From NCBI RefSeq assembly GCF_003046795.1, contig NZ_PZKN01000023.1, forward strand, positions 1 to 64,000: a DNA stretch of 64,000 nt, in the 5' to 3' direction. Below are positions 7,466 to 16,350 of the stretch, one piece after another. Source of the stretch: Desulfonatronum sp. SC1. GTDB taxonomy: Bacteria > Desulfobacterota > Desulfovibrionia > Desulfovibrionales > Desulfonatronaceae. Positions within the stretch are counted from its first letter, which is position 1. Every line of letters begins with the position of its first letter. The notes under the pieces are model-generated. The model was not told the origin of the DNA, did no database searches, and saw nothing but the letters and a program-made list of their open reading frames with translations. A program made the translations under genes and the position numbers.

Positions 7466-8338
7466 ATGCTCCTTCCTGCTCAAGATGATAATCAACCCTG
7501 GGACGCCACCGACGTCATTTCTCCAAGCATGCCGGTCATCCCCGTGTTTCAGACCTCCCGCGGCGTCCTGTTCGAGGGTGACTGCCTGGACATTCTCCGT
7601 CACGTTGCCGATCAAAGCATTGACACGGTTTTTGCCGATCCCCCGTTCAACCTGGCGAAGAAATACGGCAGAAAAGTCAATGACGACCGCCCGAACGGCG
7701 AGTACGTGCAATGGTGCAAACAATGGCTTGACGAGTGTATCCGCATCCTCAAGCCCGGCGGGGCCATCTTTGTCTACAACCTTCCGAAGTGGAACATCTT
7801 GATTGGCGCGCATCTCGCCGAGAAAGGCTTGGACTTTCGGCACTGGATCGCCGTCAACATAAAGCTTTCGCTCCCCATTCCCGGTCGGCTCTACCCGTCG
7901 CATTACAGCCTGCTTTACTGCGGCAAGGGCAAGCCCAAGACCTTCCGGAAAATCCGCACGCCCATCGAAACATGCCGCCACTGCGGTGGCGAGATTAAAG
8001 ACTACGGCGGGCATCGCCACGCCATGAACCCCAATGGCGTGAACCTGACCGACGTCTGGCACGACATCACGCCCGTTCGGCACTGGAAGTTCAAAAGCCG
8101 CAAGCGGTCGGCGAACCAGCTTTCAACGAAGATCCTGGAGAGGGTCGTCAACCTCACTACCGAGGCGGGAGATATCGTGCTGGATCCGTTCGGCGGCAGC
8201 GGGACGACGTTTGATGTCTGCGAGCGGATGGACAGGCATTGGATCGGCATGGAGATCGAAAACTGCGACGTGATCATCGAACGCCTTTCAAACGAAGAGC
8301 TTCGTCCTCACACGTCAGGCGACTTCGTGGAAGGATGA
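7466..8338 (+). CDS. Site-specific DNA methyltransferase (beta-class order)
   Basis: A 290-residue amino-methyltransferase. Catalytic motif IV DPPF is at residues 58-61 (VFADPPFNLAKKYG), and the AdoMet-binding motif LDPFGGSGTT lies near residue 240, so motif IV precedes motif I: the beta-class order of N6-adenine or N4-cytosine methylases. A CRHCGGEIKDYGGHRH segment (about residues 172-187) looks like a zinc-ribbon half and may belong to the target-recognition domain. Its stop overlaps the second methyltransferase start (ATGA). With the following genes it makes one restriction-modification system; it should protect host DNA at the site cut by the nuclease. Confidence 0.9.
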   Translation: MLLPAQDDNQPWDATDVISPSMPVIPVFQTSRGVLFEGDCLDILRHVADQSIDTVFADPPFNLAKKYGRKVNDDRPNGEYVQWCKQWLDECIRILKPGGAIFVYNLPKWNILIGAHLAEKGLDFRHWIAVNIKLSLPIPGRLYPSHYSLLYCGKGKPKTFRKIRTPIETCRHCGGEIKDYGGHRHAMNPNGVNLTDVWHDITPVRHWKFKSRKRSANQLSTKILERVVNLTTEAGDIVLDPFGGSGTTFDVCERMDRHWIGMEIENCDVIIERLSNEELRPHTSGDFVEG

Positions 8339-9717
8339 GGTGTGGCGTGGAGACATGCACGGTTGTTAACGCCTTGGCTCAGAATCTGAAGGCCAGGCTC
8401 TTCCCGCCCGAGCGGCGAGTTCTTCCGAATCTGAACGATTTCTATGAGCTGGAACTCGCTTTTTATGAAAACCTGATCCTCGACGACGAAGGACTGGAGC
8501 AAAGGGGGGCTTACTTCGCAAGCGTCAACGGCAAGCCCACCCGGCATTTCCTGATCTGCACGGGCAACCCCCTCAAACTGCCCGACCATTCATCATCCCG
8601 GCTCAAATCCTTTTTCGAGAAGAACATTTTCCGTACCGGTTATGGAACCCATGGCCTCTTTCCCTACCGAGGCAAATTCCATCCGCAGATGATCAAGGGA
8701 ATCATCAACGTGATGGGGTTGAAGCCGGGCGAAACGGTCCTGGATCCCATGATGGGCTCGGGAACAGTGTCGGCCGAAGCCACGCTCATGGGCATCAACT
8801 CCGTTGGGGTGGACGCGAGCCCTTTCTGTCGCTTCATGACCCAAACCAAGATCGACGCCCTTACGATGTCCCTCACTCGGGCCAAGGGCGCCCTTGGCAA
8901 CTCTGAAGAAGTGTTTGAATACTTCAAGGGCCGGGTCGGGATGCCGCTTATCGGCGGCAAGGAAAGGAGGCCCGCTCCGACAAGTGAAGGCATGGCGGCC
9001 ATGGAGACCGTTGCCGAGTATGCAATGGCCCGGGATCGCGAGAAACTGACCAAGGAAGACCGGGATACGTCGGACACGTACAACTTCCTGTTGCTGGCGT
9101 ATCTCGACAGCGCCGGATATGCCGAACGGAGTACGAGAAAAGCACCCCTCGAACAGTTCAGGTCCATTCTGGAGCGGTATGTGTTCGTGGCGGAGAAGAT
9201 CCAGGCTGTGCTCAAAGGCGTCGAGTCGGAACTCGGGCAGGCGCGCATCCTCCAAGGGGACGCCAGATCATTGCCCCTTGAGGACCAAAGCGTCCACGGG
9301 ATAGTCTTTTCACCCCCGTACAGCTTTGCCGTGGATTATGTGAAGAACGATTCGTTTCACCTGAATTTCCTGGGAGTCGACGTCCAGGACCTGCGAACGA
9401 GGATGGTTGGTCTGCGCGGCGGCAAGCTGGCTGAGAAATTCGAGTTTTACAAGGACGACATGAACAAGGTGCTGGCCGAGTGCGGGCGCGTACTTCGGAA
9501 GAACAGATTCTGCGCGATCATTGTCGGCACGAACAGCAACCAGCTCGGCAAGGTGCTCGGCCTGCCTCCGGAAAACGTACCGGGGCTTCACAGCGTACTC
9601 GCCGAGATGGCGGAGGGTCACGGGTTCAGGCTTGTGAAGGAGATGAGTCGGCCGATCACCGGGCTGTCGAACACCATGCGCCGGGAATACATCCTCATGC
9701 TCGAAAAGCGGGGATAG
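8335..9717 (+). CDS. Second DNA methyltransferase (SPPY type, TRM11-like)
   Basis: The 460-residue product has AdoMet motif DPMMGSGT at 137-144 and catalytic SPPY at 326-329 (VFSPPYSFAVDYVKN). SPPY is the motif usual in N4-cytosine methylases, and the order I-then-IV differs from the first methyltransferase. The ATG at 8335 overlaps the upstream stop (ATGA), which fixes the start; a longer frame beginning at 8239 would lie inside the previous gene and adds only out-of-family residues. Two methylases can modify the two strands of an asymmetric site, or provide adenine and cytosine marks; which applies is unknown. It converges on the nuclease gene with 13 bp between stops. Confidence 0.88.
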   Translation: MRCGVETCTVVNALAQNLKARLFPPERRVLPNLNDFYELELAFYENLILDDEGLEQRGAYFASVNGKPTRHFLICTGNPLKLPDHSSSRLKSFFEKNIFRTGYGTHGLFPYRGKFHPQMIKGIINVMGLKPGETVLDPMMGSGTVSAEATLMGINSVGVDASPFCRFMTQTKIDALTMSLTRAKGALGNSEEVFEYFKGRVGMPLIGGKERRPAPTSEGMAAMETVAEYAMARDREKLTKEDRDTSDTYNFLLLAYLDSAGYAERSTRKAPLEQFRSILERYVFVAEKIQAVLKGVESELGQARILQGDARSLPLEDQSVHGIVFSPPYSFAVDYVKNDSFHLNFLGVDVQDLRTRMVGLRGGKLAEKFEFYKDDMNKVLAECGRVLRKNRFCAIIVGTNSNQLGKVLGLPPENVPGLHSVLAEMAEGHGFRLVKEMSRPITGLSNTMRREYILMLEKRG

Positions 9718-9730
9718 TTCCGGAAACAGG

Positions 9731-10339
9731 CTATTGAAGAGCCCGTCCGTCCGTTCCTTTTCCAATGCGAGGAACGTCCTTGCTTACGCCGTCATGTTCA
9801 ATGGCGATGACCGCCAGGACGCCGTTCCGGACCGGCACGGAGCGCCAGAGAGGAAAGTAGGGTTCAAGTTCCTGGAAGTTGCCGATGCGGTCAGTAAGGT
9901 ATTTGTACATTTTTCGCGACGGGACGACCAGTGCGCCTCCAACCAATGCGCCTTTGAGCAAGCCGAGCGCCATCTTGTTAACGGCTCGGTGACTTGAGGA
10001 GATGTTGCCGGTCTCCCACTCGACGCAGAACAATCGCTCTCCTACGGGGAGAGTGGCATCCATCTTTCCAGGGCGTCTCACCGCCGCGATGTCCACCGGC
10101 GTCTCCAGGGACCACCCGTAATCTTTCAAACGCAGCATGCAGGCATCCTTGATGGGCGTTACGCCACTGCCCTGGCCGCGTTTTTTGCCGGATTCGTCGT
10201 GCAAAATGAAGGAACCCGATCCAGGCGGCCATTCAACGGAGCGGATAGCGTTGGAAAGCTGCTCCTGGATCGCCTGCCATTCGGGCGATGTTGAAAACCC
10301 TCCGGCGTCAATCAGAATCTCGGTACGAACGATCTTCAT
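9731..10339 (-). CDS. BamHI/BglII-like type II restriction endonuclease
   Basis: A 202-residue protein, close to the length of BamHI and BglII (213 and 223). The catalytic core is recognisable: GVTPIKDACM (residues 59-68), then GKMD with Asp94, then FCVEWETGN giving the E-x-E pair at 107/109, the pattern of the BamHI/BglII PD-(D/E)xK variant, followed by HRAVNKM. It should cut a short DNA site guarded by the adjacent methylases. Recognition sequence not predictable. It lies downstream of the controller gene with an ATGA overlap (10336-10339), the classic C-then-R order that delays nuclease expression. Confidence 0.82.
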   Translation of the reverse strand: MKIVRTEILIDAGGFSTSPEWQAIQEQLSNAIRSVEWPPGSGSFILHDESGKKRGQGSGVTPIKDACMLRLKDYGWSLETPVDIAAVRRPGKMDATLPVGERLFCVEWETGNISSSHRAVNKMALGLLKGALVGGALVVPSRKMYKYLTDRIGNFQELEPYFPLWRSVPVRNGVLAVIAIEHDGVSKDVPRIGKGTDGRALQ

Positions 10340-10599
10340 GGCGTCATTTCCCGCATGACGCCCTCGACGTCCGCGAGAAGCTTGGAAGGAGGGGTATTGA
10401 GGGCATGGGCGAGTTGGAAAATAGTCTGAAGGGAAGGACTCTTCAGGCCTCGCTCCAGAAGACTGACATACGTACGGTGATAGCCGCTCTCATCCCCAAG
10501 CTCCTCTTGTGAAAGGCCACGCTCTTTCCGTACAGAGCGCAGGACGTCGCCAAAAGCTCGGGCCAAAATGTCAGGACTGTTTTGCAACTCGCGGCTCAT
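10336..10599 (-). CDS. Restriction-modification controller (C) protein, XRE family
   Basis: An 87-residue helix-turn-helix protein: FGDVLRSVRKERGLSQEELGDESGYHRTYVSLLERGLKSPSLQTIFQLAHAL spans one XRE/Cro-type HTH domain (about residues 16-66). C proteins of R-M systems are this size and bind C-boxes upstream of their own gene to time nuclease expression. Two such boxes are visible just upstream (10623-10651). Translationally coupled to the endonuclease gene. Confidence 0.88.
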   Translation of the reverse strand: MSRELQNSPDILARAFGDVLRSVRKERGLSQEELGDESGYHRTYVSLLERGLKSPSLQTIFQLAHALNTPPSKLLADVEGVMREMTP

Positions 10600-10622
10600 T
10601 TGATGGAGAGAATGGACAAATG

Positions 10623-10651
10623 CAGACTATAAATCTACAGACTATAGTCTG
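10623..10651 (-). promoter_or_regulatory. C-box operator pair upstream of the controller gene
   Basis: CAGACTATAGTCTG at 10638-10651 is a perfect 14-bp palindrome containing GACTATAGTC. A second half-site CAGACTA stands at 10623-10629, 15 bp away, with a degenerate partner (AAATCT). GACT-n-AGTC repeats of this type are the classical C-protein binding boxes. They lie 24 bp before the C gene start, where they can act as both activator and repressor sites of the C-R operon. Confidence 0.75.
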
Positions 10652-10702
10652 ACGGGAAGGGGGGCGAAGCTGCTCTAGGGCCGACTCGCTCCCTAAAAAC
10701 TT

Positions 10703-10719
10703 AAGGAGCAACCGCCATC
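10703..10719 (+). promoter_or_regulatory. Strong ribosome-binding site in front of an apparent AUC start
   Basis: AAGGAG at 10703-10708 is followed after 8 nt by ATC (10717-10719) in frame with the LuxR-family gene. The in-frame TAA at 10702-10704 blocks any earlier start, and no ATG, GTG or TTG occurs in this frame before GTG at 10789, which has no SD. Confidence 0.5.
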
Positions 10720-12042
10720 GCCTCCAAAACCACGGCCTCTCGCCGCCCCCGCAACCTGTCCGCCGTTGTCCGCGCGTTCAGCGATCATGTGGTGTTCGCT
10801 GACGCCGAGGGCAGGGTTCTGAGCGTCGGTCCGGGCGGCGCGGTTGTTGTCGCGGGTGAAGATCACGGCGGGTCGTTCTGGGAAGTCCTCGGGTTGCCGG
10901 TCTGGAGCCTGGAGCAGGCCTTGGAGCGGTTTCCTCCCGGGCGGGTGCACGAGGTCCACGCGCCGGGAGGCAAGGGTACCTTTGCACTGCGGATCATTTC
11001 CTTGCCCGACTGTTCCTCGAACCGCGAGCCACGGCCTCGATCCGACATCCAGGCCGGGCCCTCCACGGAGACCGGCCTGACAGCTCGTCCCGCTTCCGCG
11101 GACGCCGCGCGCACCGCCTACGTGATCATCGCCACGGACAACCGGCCCATCGTGCAGTTGCGGGAAATATACAAAGAACGGATCGGGGAGAACATTCAGG
11201 CCCTGGAGAACTCGATCCATCTGTTCGGGGCCATGTTTGACGGGGTTCAGGACGCTATGCTGCTTTTGGCTCAGGACCGGATCGTCCACGCCGCCAATCC
11301 TCGGGCCGGAAAGCTGCTGGATTTTCAGGGCAAAGGGCTTGTCGGACGTTCGGTCACGTCGCTGTTCCAGGCCGAGGATCGGGATACGATCGCTGAAAAA
11401 ATCGCCCGACTCAAGGACGGGGGGCGATGGACTTCCCGCAGAACGTGTCTGCGTCCGGACGGGGAAGCCCTTCCGGTGGAGGTGGCCCTCTGGCGGATCG
11501 ATTTGCAGGGCTTCACCCTGTACCACATGGTATTGCGCGACCTGACAGCCCAGGCCCTGCTGGAAAAGGGTCTGCGCCGCAAGCGGGCCGAAGTGGAGGG
11601 CATGAGTCTGGCCCTGCGCAACGTGGTCCGCTCCACGGAAAAGGAGAAGGAGCAAGTCCGGGAGGCCATGCTCCGGGAGGTCCGGGCCGCGATCCTGCCG
11701 GCCGTGGAGCGCATGGCCAGGGAGGAATCCCCAGAGTTGCGCAACGCTCTCAAGGTGATGATCGAGGAACGCATCACCGCCTTTTCCGAGTCTGGCTCCG
11801 CCGACGGCCTGAATGCCCAAACCGACGCCTCGGCGAACCTCCTGCTCAAGCTTACTCCTCGGGAGATCGAAGTTTGCCGACTGATCCGGATGGGCGCGGG
11901 AACCCAGCAAGCGGCCGAGCTGCTGAACACCTCCTTTGACACCATCCAGACCCACCGCAAAAACATCCGCCGCAAGCTGGCCCTCAAAGGGCGCAAGGTT
12001 TCTCTTTCCTCCTTCCTCCAACAGCATAACTTTTTTGAATAA
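10717..12042 (+). CDS. PAS-LuxR family transcriptional regulator
   Basis: About 441 residues if started at ATC 10717, or 417 from GTG 10789. The N-terminal part (LSAVVRAFSDHVVFADAEGRVL) looks like the beginning of a PAS-like fold and is cut if GTG is used. A clear PAS domain follows at about residues 175-290 (FDGVQDAMLLLAQDRIVHAANPRA...), then a helical linker. The C-terminal LuxR/GerE HTH is LTPREIEVCRLIRMG...AAELLNTSFDTIQTHRKNIRRKL. It is a cytoplasmic sensor-regulator, ligand unknown. It lies 140 bp before the ablA operon on the same strand and may control it (inference). Confidence 0.88.
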   Translation: MASKTTASRRPRNLSAVVRAFSDHVVFADAEGRVLSVGPGGAVVVAGEDHGGSFWEVLGLPVWSLEQALERFPPGRVHEVHAPGGKGTFALRIISLPDCSSNREPRPRSDIQAGPSTETGLTARPASADAARTAYVIIATDNRPIVQLREIYKERIGENIQALENSIHLFGAMFDGVQDAMLLLAQDRIVHAANPRAGKLLDFQGKGLVGRSVTSLFQAEDRDTIAEKIARLKDGGRWTSRRTCLRPDGEALPVEVALWRIDLQGFTLYHMVLRDLTAQALLEKGLRRKRAEVEGMSLALRNVVRSTEKEKEQVREAMLREVRAAILPAVERMAREESPELRNALKVMIEERITAFSESGSADGLNAQTDASANLLLKLTPREIEVCRLIRMGAGTQQAAELLNTSFDTIQTHRKNIRRKLALKGRKVSLSSFLQQHNFFE

Positions 12043-12182
12043 TATCTTATATCGGGTAGGCGCGCATACCCGAAAAATGCCCATTCTCCCCCCTTGCCGC
12101 CGCCCCCCAGGCCTGTTTTAGTTCCATGCTGGTAAAGAGGGACGGCCACCATCGTCCCCTGAATGTATAACCAGGGAGGAGA

Positions 12183-13592
12183 ATGTTTCAGTTAAGCGGG
12201 CGGCAACGTAGCGTCGCCAAGAGGATGACCACCGACCTGTCGGCCCGGAAGGCCAAGGCGGCGATCCAGCTCAAGCCGCGGGTACTCAAGGCCGATCCGG
12301 ACAGCCAGACTCCTGAAAAAACGACGGATTGGAAATCTCAATGGACCGACTGGAAATGGCATGTCCGCAATTCCATTCGAGACTTGGAAACCTTTGAACG
12401 CCTGCTCGGAGTCCGCTTTCCGGACTTGCAGCGCAAAGCCTTCGCCCGGACCACGGACAAGTTCCCCATGTCCGTCACGCCTTACTATCTCTCCTTGATC
12501 GATCCCGAAGATTACGCCGAGGATCCGGTCTTTCTGCAGGCCTTTCCATCGCCTAATGAGTTGCTGGTCGGACGCAACGACATGAGCGATCCCCTGCACG
12601 AAGACGAGGACAGTCCGGCCCCGGGGATCACCCATCGCTACCCGGACCGGGTGCTCTTCCACATCAGCAACGTCTGCTCCATGTACTGCCGCCACTGCAC
12701 GCGCAAGCGCAAGGTGGGGGACCAGGACACCGAGGCCATGTCCGGAAAGCGGGAATTGCTCCAAGGACTGGACTACATCCGCAAGACCCCCCAGGTTCGG
12801 GACGTGCTGCTCTCCGGCGGAGACCCGCTGATGCTTTCCGACGAGCGCCTGGACTGGATTCTGGGCGAATTGCGGACCATCGACCACGTGGAGGTGGTGC
12901 GCATCGGCACCCGAATGCCCGTGGTCCTGCCCTACCGGATCACCGACGACCTGGTGCGGATGCTCAAAACGCATCATCCTTTGTGGCTGAATACCCACTT
13001 CAACCATCCCCGGGAAATCACGTCCACGTCCAAGGCCGCCCTGGCCCGTCTGGCCGACGCCGGAATCCCTTTGGGCAACCAGTCCGTGCTGCTGGCCGGG
13101 GTCAACGACTGCCACCGCCTGATCCGCACCCTGAACCAGAAACTGGTCAAGAACCGGGTGCGGCCCTACTACCTCTACCAGTGCGACCTGTCCGAGGGAC
13201 TGGAACATTTCCGGACCCCGGTGGGCAAGGGCATCGAAATCATCGAAAGCCTGCGCGGACACACCAGCGGCTTTTCCGTGCCCACCTATGTGGTAGACGC
13301 TCCGGGAGGCGGCGGAAAGATTCCGATCATGCCCAACTACGTGGTTTCCTGGGGCGCGAACAAGGTCGTGCTGCGCAACTTCGAGGGCGTGATCACCACC
13401 TACACTGAGCCGGAAAGCTACGAGGCCCGGTTTTGCGACCGCAAGTGCGACGCCTGCAACCTCCAGCTCAAGGAAGACGACGCCGTGGAGCAGTGCGTGG
13501 GCATCGAGAAGTTGCTGTCGGATTGTGACGACACGTGCAGCCTGACTCCCTACGGCAATGCCAGAATGGAGCGTCGAAACAATGTCGCCTAA
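12183..13592 (+). CDS. ablA: Lysine 2,3-aminomutase (AblA/KamA)
   Basis: Converts L-lysine to L-beta-lysine with AdoMet radical chemistry and PLP. The 469-residue product carries the radical SAM cysteines C165, C169 and C172 (CSMYCRHC), followed by RKRKVGD. Other landmarks are LLSGGDPL, the [11 protein letters not shown] strand and the PLP lysine K379 in GGGGKIP. A C-terminal cysteine group (CDRKCDACN) matches the zinc site of KamA. The SD AGGGAGGAG is just before the ATG. It is followed directly by ablB, so the product pathway is N-epsilon-acetyl-beta-lysine, an osmolyte known from methanogens and some bacteria. GGGACG and CGTCCC (12139-12158) form an inverted repeat in the leader. Confidence 0.95.
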   Translation: MFQLSGRQRSVAKRMTTDLSARKAKAAIQLKPRVLKADPDSQTPEKTTDWKSQWTDWKWHVRNSIRDLETFERLLGVRFPDLQRKAFARTTDKFPMSVTPYYLSLIDPEDYAEDPVFLQAFPSPNELLVGRNDMSDPLHEDEDSPAPGITHRYPDRVLFHISNVCSMYCRHCTRKRKVGDQDTEAMSGKRELLQGLDYIRKTPQVRDVLLSGGDPLMLSDERLDWILGELRTIDHVEVVRIGTRMPVVLPYRITDDLVRMLKTHHPLWLNTHFNHPREITSTSKAALARLADAGIPLGNQSVLLAGVNDCHRLIRTLNQKLVKNRVRPYYLYQCDLSEGLEHFRTPVGKGIEIIESLRGHTSGFSVPTYVVDAPGGGGKIPIMPNYVVSWGANKVVLRNFEGVITTYTEPESYEARFCDRKCDACNLQLKEDDAVEQCVGIEKLLSDCDDTCSLTPYGNARMERRNNVA

Positions 13593-14520
13593 CGTCGCGC
13601 CATGCAGCCCTTCCAAGCCCTCCGTGGACAAGCTGGAACGTATCGGCGCTTCCCTGATCCAGCACGGGCCGTTAAATGCCAGGGCATATTTGATGCATCT
13701 GGCCCCGCCCGAGGAGCCGACCATCGTGCCCACCCTGGAAAAACTGGCTCGCACGCACGGGTACACCAAGATCTTCGCCAAGGTGCCCGAAGGTGCGGCG
13801 GCCCGGTTCACCAGGGCCGGATACGCGGCCGAGGCCGTGGTTCCCGGGCTGTATAACGGCCGCGAAGCCGGCGTGTTCATGGGCCGGTATTTCGCGGACT
13901 GGCGCAGACACCCGGCCAATCCCCATGCATTACGCGACGTTTTGGCCGTGGCCCGAAAAAAGGCGGCCCAAGCCGCGATTCCCTCGCCGTCCCCGTCCCT
14001 TTCTCCTTCCCTGCCCCAAGACTCGCGCATCATCCCCCTGGGTCCGGACCAGGCCGAGGACATGGCCGAAGTCTACCGCGCCGTGTTCGACTCCTATCCC
14101 TTCCCGATTTTCGACCCAGGCTACCTGCGCAGCTCCATGACCGGGAATACGCGCTTCTACGGCGTCCTGATCCGGGACCGGCTGGCGGCCTTGGCCTCCG
14201 CGGAGATGGACCCGGAAACCGGGTCAGCGGAAATGACCGACTTCGCCACCCTGCCTGAATTTCGGGGCCGCAAGCTGGCTGGTATCCTCTTGGCGCATAT
14301 GACCGAACGGATGCGGGACCTGGGGCTGAGCACCCTGTACACCATCGCCCGGGCCGAATCCTACGCCATGAACGTCACCTTTGCCCGGGCCGGTTACGTC
14401 TTCGGCGGAACCCTGCCCAACAACACGCATATCGGCGGAGGGCTGGAGTCCATGAACGTCTGGCACCTGGCGTTGCGTGACGCCCCTTCCCAACCCTTCA
14501 ACCAGAACCCGAAAACATGA
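13582..14520 (+). CDS. ablB: Beta-lysine N-acetyltransferase AblB (GNAT family)
   Basis: Acetylates the epsilon-amino group of beta-lysine using acetyl-CoA. It has an N-terminal family domain (about residues 10-125), a Ser-Pro-rich linker ([12 protein letters not shown]), and a GNAT domain with [21 protein letters not shown] as the acetyl-CoA-binding segment (motif A, with RGRKLAG as the Q/RxxGxG/A-like loop). The start at 13582 overlaps the ablA stop by 11 bp; an ATG at 13558 would add 8 residues. Overlap and pairing with ablA make the assignment firm. Its stop overlaps the next permease gene (ATGA). Confidence 0.9.
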   Translation: MSPNVAPCSPSKPSVDKLERIGASLIQHGPLNARAYLMHLAPPEEPTIVPTLEKLARTHGYTKIFAKVPEGAAARFTRAGYAAEAVVPGLYNGREAGVFMGRYFADWRRHPANPHALRDVLAVARKKAAQAAIPSPSPSLSPSLPQDSRIIPLGPDQAEDMAEVYRAVFDSYPFPIFDPGYLRSSMTGNTRFYGVLIRDRLAALASAEMDPETGSAEMTDFATLPEFRGRKLAGILLAHMTERMRDLGLSTLYTIARAESYAMNVTFARAGYVFGGTLPNNTHIGGGLESMNVWHLALRDAPSQPFNQNPKT

Positions 14521-15380
14521 AAGAAAGCCGCTGGCGGCCATGGCTGCTGCTTTCGCCGTCCCTGACCGCCATCTTTTTTCTGCTGGTGGTCCCGGTGCTC
14601 TTCGTCGTGGTCTACAGCTTCTGGCTGCGCGCCCCCACCGGGGCGGCCATCCCGGCGTTCCAGTTCGGGAATTACGCTCGTTTTTTCGAGGACCTGTTCT
14701 ACCCGACCATCCTCTTCCGCACCCTGCGGGTCTCGGTGATCTGCGTCCTGCTATGCCTGATCATGGGCTACATCCCGGCCTACTTCTTTTACCGCAGCAC
14801 GTCCCGCTACCGCCAGGCCCTGATCCTGCTGATCATGGTCCCATTCTGGATCAGCTTCATCATCCGGACCATGAGCTGGATCAACATTCTCGGGGCCAAC
14901 GGATTCCTGAACTATACCCTGATGCGCTTCGGGATCATCACTGAACCGCTCTCCCTGCTGTACAACGAAGCGGCCGTGCTCATGGGGCTGATTCAGTATT
15001 TGTTGCCGTTCATGATCCTGAACATCTACGTCAGCCTGGAGGCCATCGATAAAAACCTGCTGGAAGCGGCCCGGAGCATGGGCTGCAACGAGTGGCAGGC
15101 CTTCAGGGAGGTCACTTTGCCGCTGAGTCTGCCCGGGGTCAGCGCCGGATGTCTGTTGGTCTTCGTGCTCACCGCGGGCACCTATTTACCGCCGATGATT
15201 CTGGGCGGACCGGGCAACGAAATGATCGCCAACCTGATTTTCAATCGGGTCATCGGCACCCTGGACTGGCCCTTCGGATCGGCCATCAGCGTGATCCTGC
15301 TCCTGCTTCTGGGATGCATCGTCTGGACCTACAACCATTATCTGGGCATCAATACGCTGTTCAAGGCGTTCAAGAGTTAA
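14517..15380 (+). CDS. ABC transporter permease, PotB-like
   Basis: A 287-residue inner-membrane permease with about six transmembrane segments, beginning with WLLLSPSLTAIFFLLVVPVLFVVVYSFW. The coupling (EAA) loop is EAARSMGCNEWQAFREVTLPLSLPG, the site that contacts the ATPase. It belongs to the spermidine/putrescine-type (MOI) family, one half of a heterodimer with the next gene. Overlap with ablB (ATGA) places it in the same transcript, so its cargo may relate to the osmolyte or to its precursor; no substrate can be read from sequence. Confidence 0.9.
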   Translation: MKESRWRPWLLLSPSLTAIFFLLVVPVLFVVVYSFWLRAPTGAAIPAFQFGNYARFFEDLFYPTILFRTLRVSVICVLLCLIMGYIPAYFFYRSTSRYRQALILLIMVPFWISFIIRTMSWINILGANGFLNYTLMRFGIITEPLSLLYNEAAVLMGLIQYLLPFMILNIYVSLEAIDKNLLEAARSMGCNEWQAFREVTLPLSLPGVSAGCLLVFVLTAGTYLPPMILGGPGNEMIANLIFNRVIGTLDWPFGSAISVILLLLLGCIVWTYNHYLGINTLFKAFKS

Positions 15381-15384
15381 GGTC

Positions 15385-16176
15385 ATGAAACTTCCCTTTT
15401 CCGGTTGGTCTCTGATCCGACTGTACACCATCCTGGTGTATTTGTTCATGTTTCTGCCCATCGTGGTGGTGATCATCCTCTCCTTCAATCCGCAGCAGTT
15501 CGCCAGTTTCCCAATGCAGGGCTTCAGCCTGAAGTGGTATGTCCAACTGGCCCAGAACGAGGCTATACTGCGGGCCTTCAAGAATTCCCTCGTCCTGGGC
15601 ACCCTCACCGCGTTGATCGCCTCGGCCATTGCCGTGCCCGCGGCCATGGCTTTTGTCCGCTACAGCTTCAGGGGCAAGAACACCCTGAACACCCTGCTGC
15701 TCGCGCCGATCATGATCCCGGAAGTGGTCCTGGGCGTGGCCTTGCTGCTGTTCATCCGCTGGCTGCAACAACCCAAGAGCTTCGCACTGCTCCTGGCCGG
15801 ACACGTGATCCTGACCCTGCCCTACGTGCTGCTCATCGTGCAGGCCCGGATGGTCAGCATCAAGCGGGTCTACGAGGAGGCCGCCCTGTCTTTGGGCGCC
15901 AGCCCGTTCCAGACCTTCAAGGAAGTCACGCTCCCGCTACTCATGCCCGCGGTCCTGGCCGGAATGCTCTTCTCCTTCACCATTTCCTTCGACGACATCA
16001 CGGCCACCCTGTTTTGGGCCACGGCGGAGCACCAGACCGTGCCCGTGCGCATCTTCGGCATGCTCCGCCATTCCATCAGCCCCGAAATCAACGCCCTGGG
16101 CACGGTCATGATCGTCTTCACGATCATGACCCCGCTCTTGGCCGGGTATTGTATTCGGAGGTTTTCGAAGAGTTAG
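15385..16176 (+). CDS. ABC transporter permease, PotC-like
   Basis: A 263-residue partner permease starting 4 bp after the PotB-like gene. Hydrophobic segments begin at LIRLYTILVYLFMFLPIVVVIILSF; the EAA loop is EEAALSLGASPFQTFKEVTLPLLMPA. It ends near a 21-bp inverted repeat that separates it from the binding-protein gene. Confidence 0.9.
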   Translation: MKLPFSGWSLIRLYTILVYLFMFLPIVVVIILSFNPQQFASFPMQGFSLKWYVQLAQNEAILRAFKNSLVLGTLTALIASAIAVPAAMAFVRYSFRGKNTLNTLLLAPIMIPEVVLGVALLLFIRWLQQPKSFALLLAGHVILTLPYVLLIVQARMVSIKRVYEEAALSLGASPFQTFKEVTLPLLMPAVLAGMLFSFTISFDDITATLFWATAEHQTVPVRIFGMLRHSISPEINALGTVMIVFTIMTPLLAGYCIRRFSKS

Positions 16177-16184
16177 AGGGTTGA

Positions 16185-16315
16185 GGTTCAACGGTTCAGC
16201 GGTTCACGGTTCAGCGGTTGGAGTCTCCGGAGTTCAGGCCTGCCCGGAAACATTGAACCGCCGAACCTGGAAAGAACCTCGCCTGGAAACCGTTGAACCG
16301 CTGAACCGTTGAACC
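16185..16315. repeat. 21-bp perfect inverted repeat with extra GGTTCA units between permease and binding-protein genes
   Basis: 16185-16205 is the exact reverse complement of 16295-16315. The unit GGTTCA(A/G)C repeats several times in each arm, with about 89 nt between arms. In RNA it can form a long stem. Such structures in ABC operons often protect or attenuate transcripts so that the binding protein is made in excess; here that is inference. Confidence 0.75.
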
Positions 16316-16350
16316 GTGAACCTTTGAACCCCCAACCAATGGAGGAAACC

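Noticed and set aside
8239-8334. Extended start of the second methyltransferase
   Set aside because: Would overlap the first methylase by 100 bp; the ATGA overlap at 8335 is the natural start.
10693-14063. Long minus-strand frames opposite the LuxR, ablA and ablB genes
   Set aside because: Antisense artefacts of GC-rich codon use; coding families are on the plus strand.
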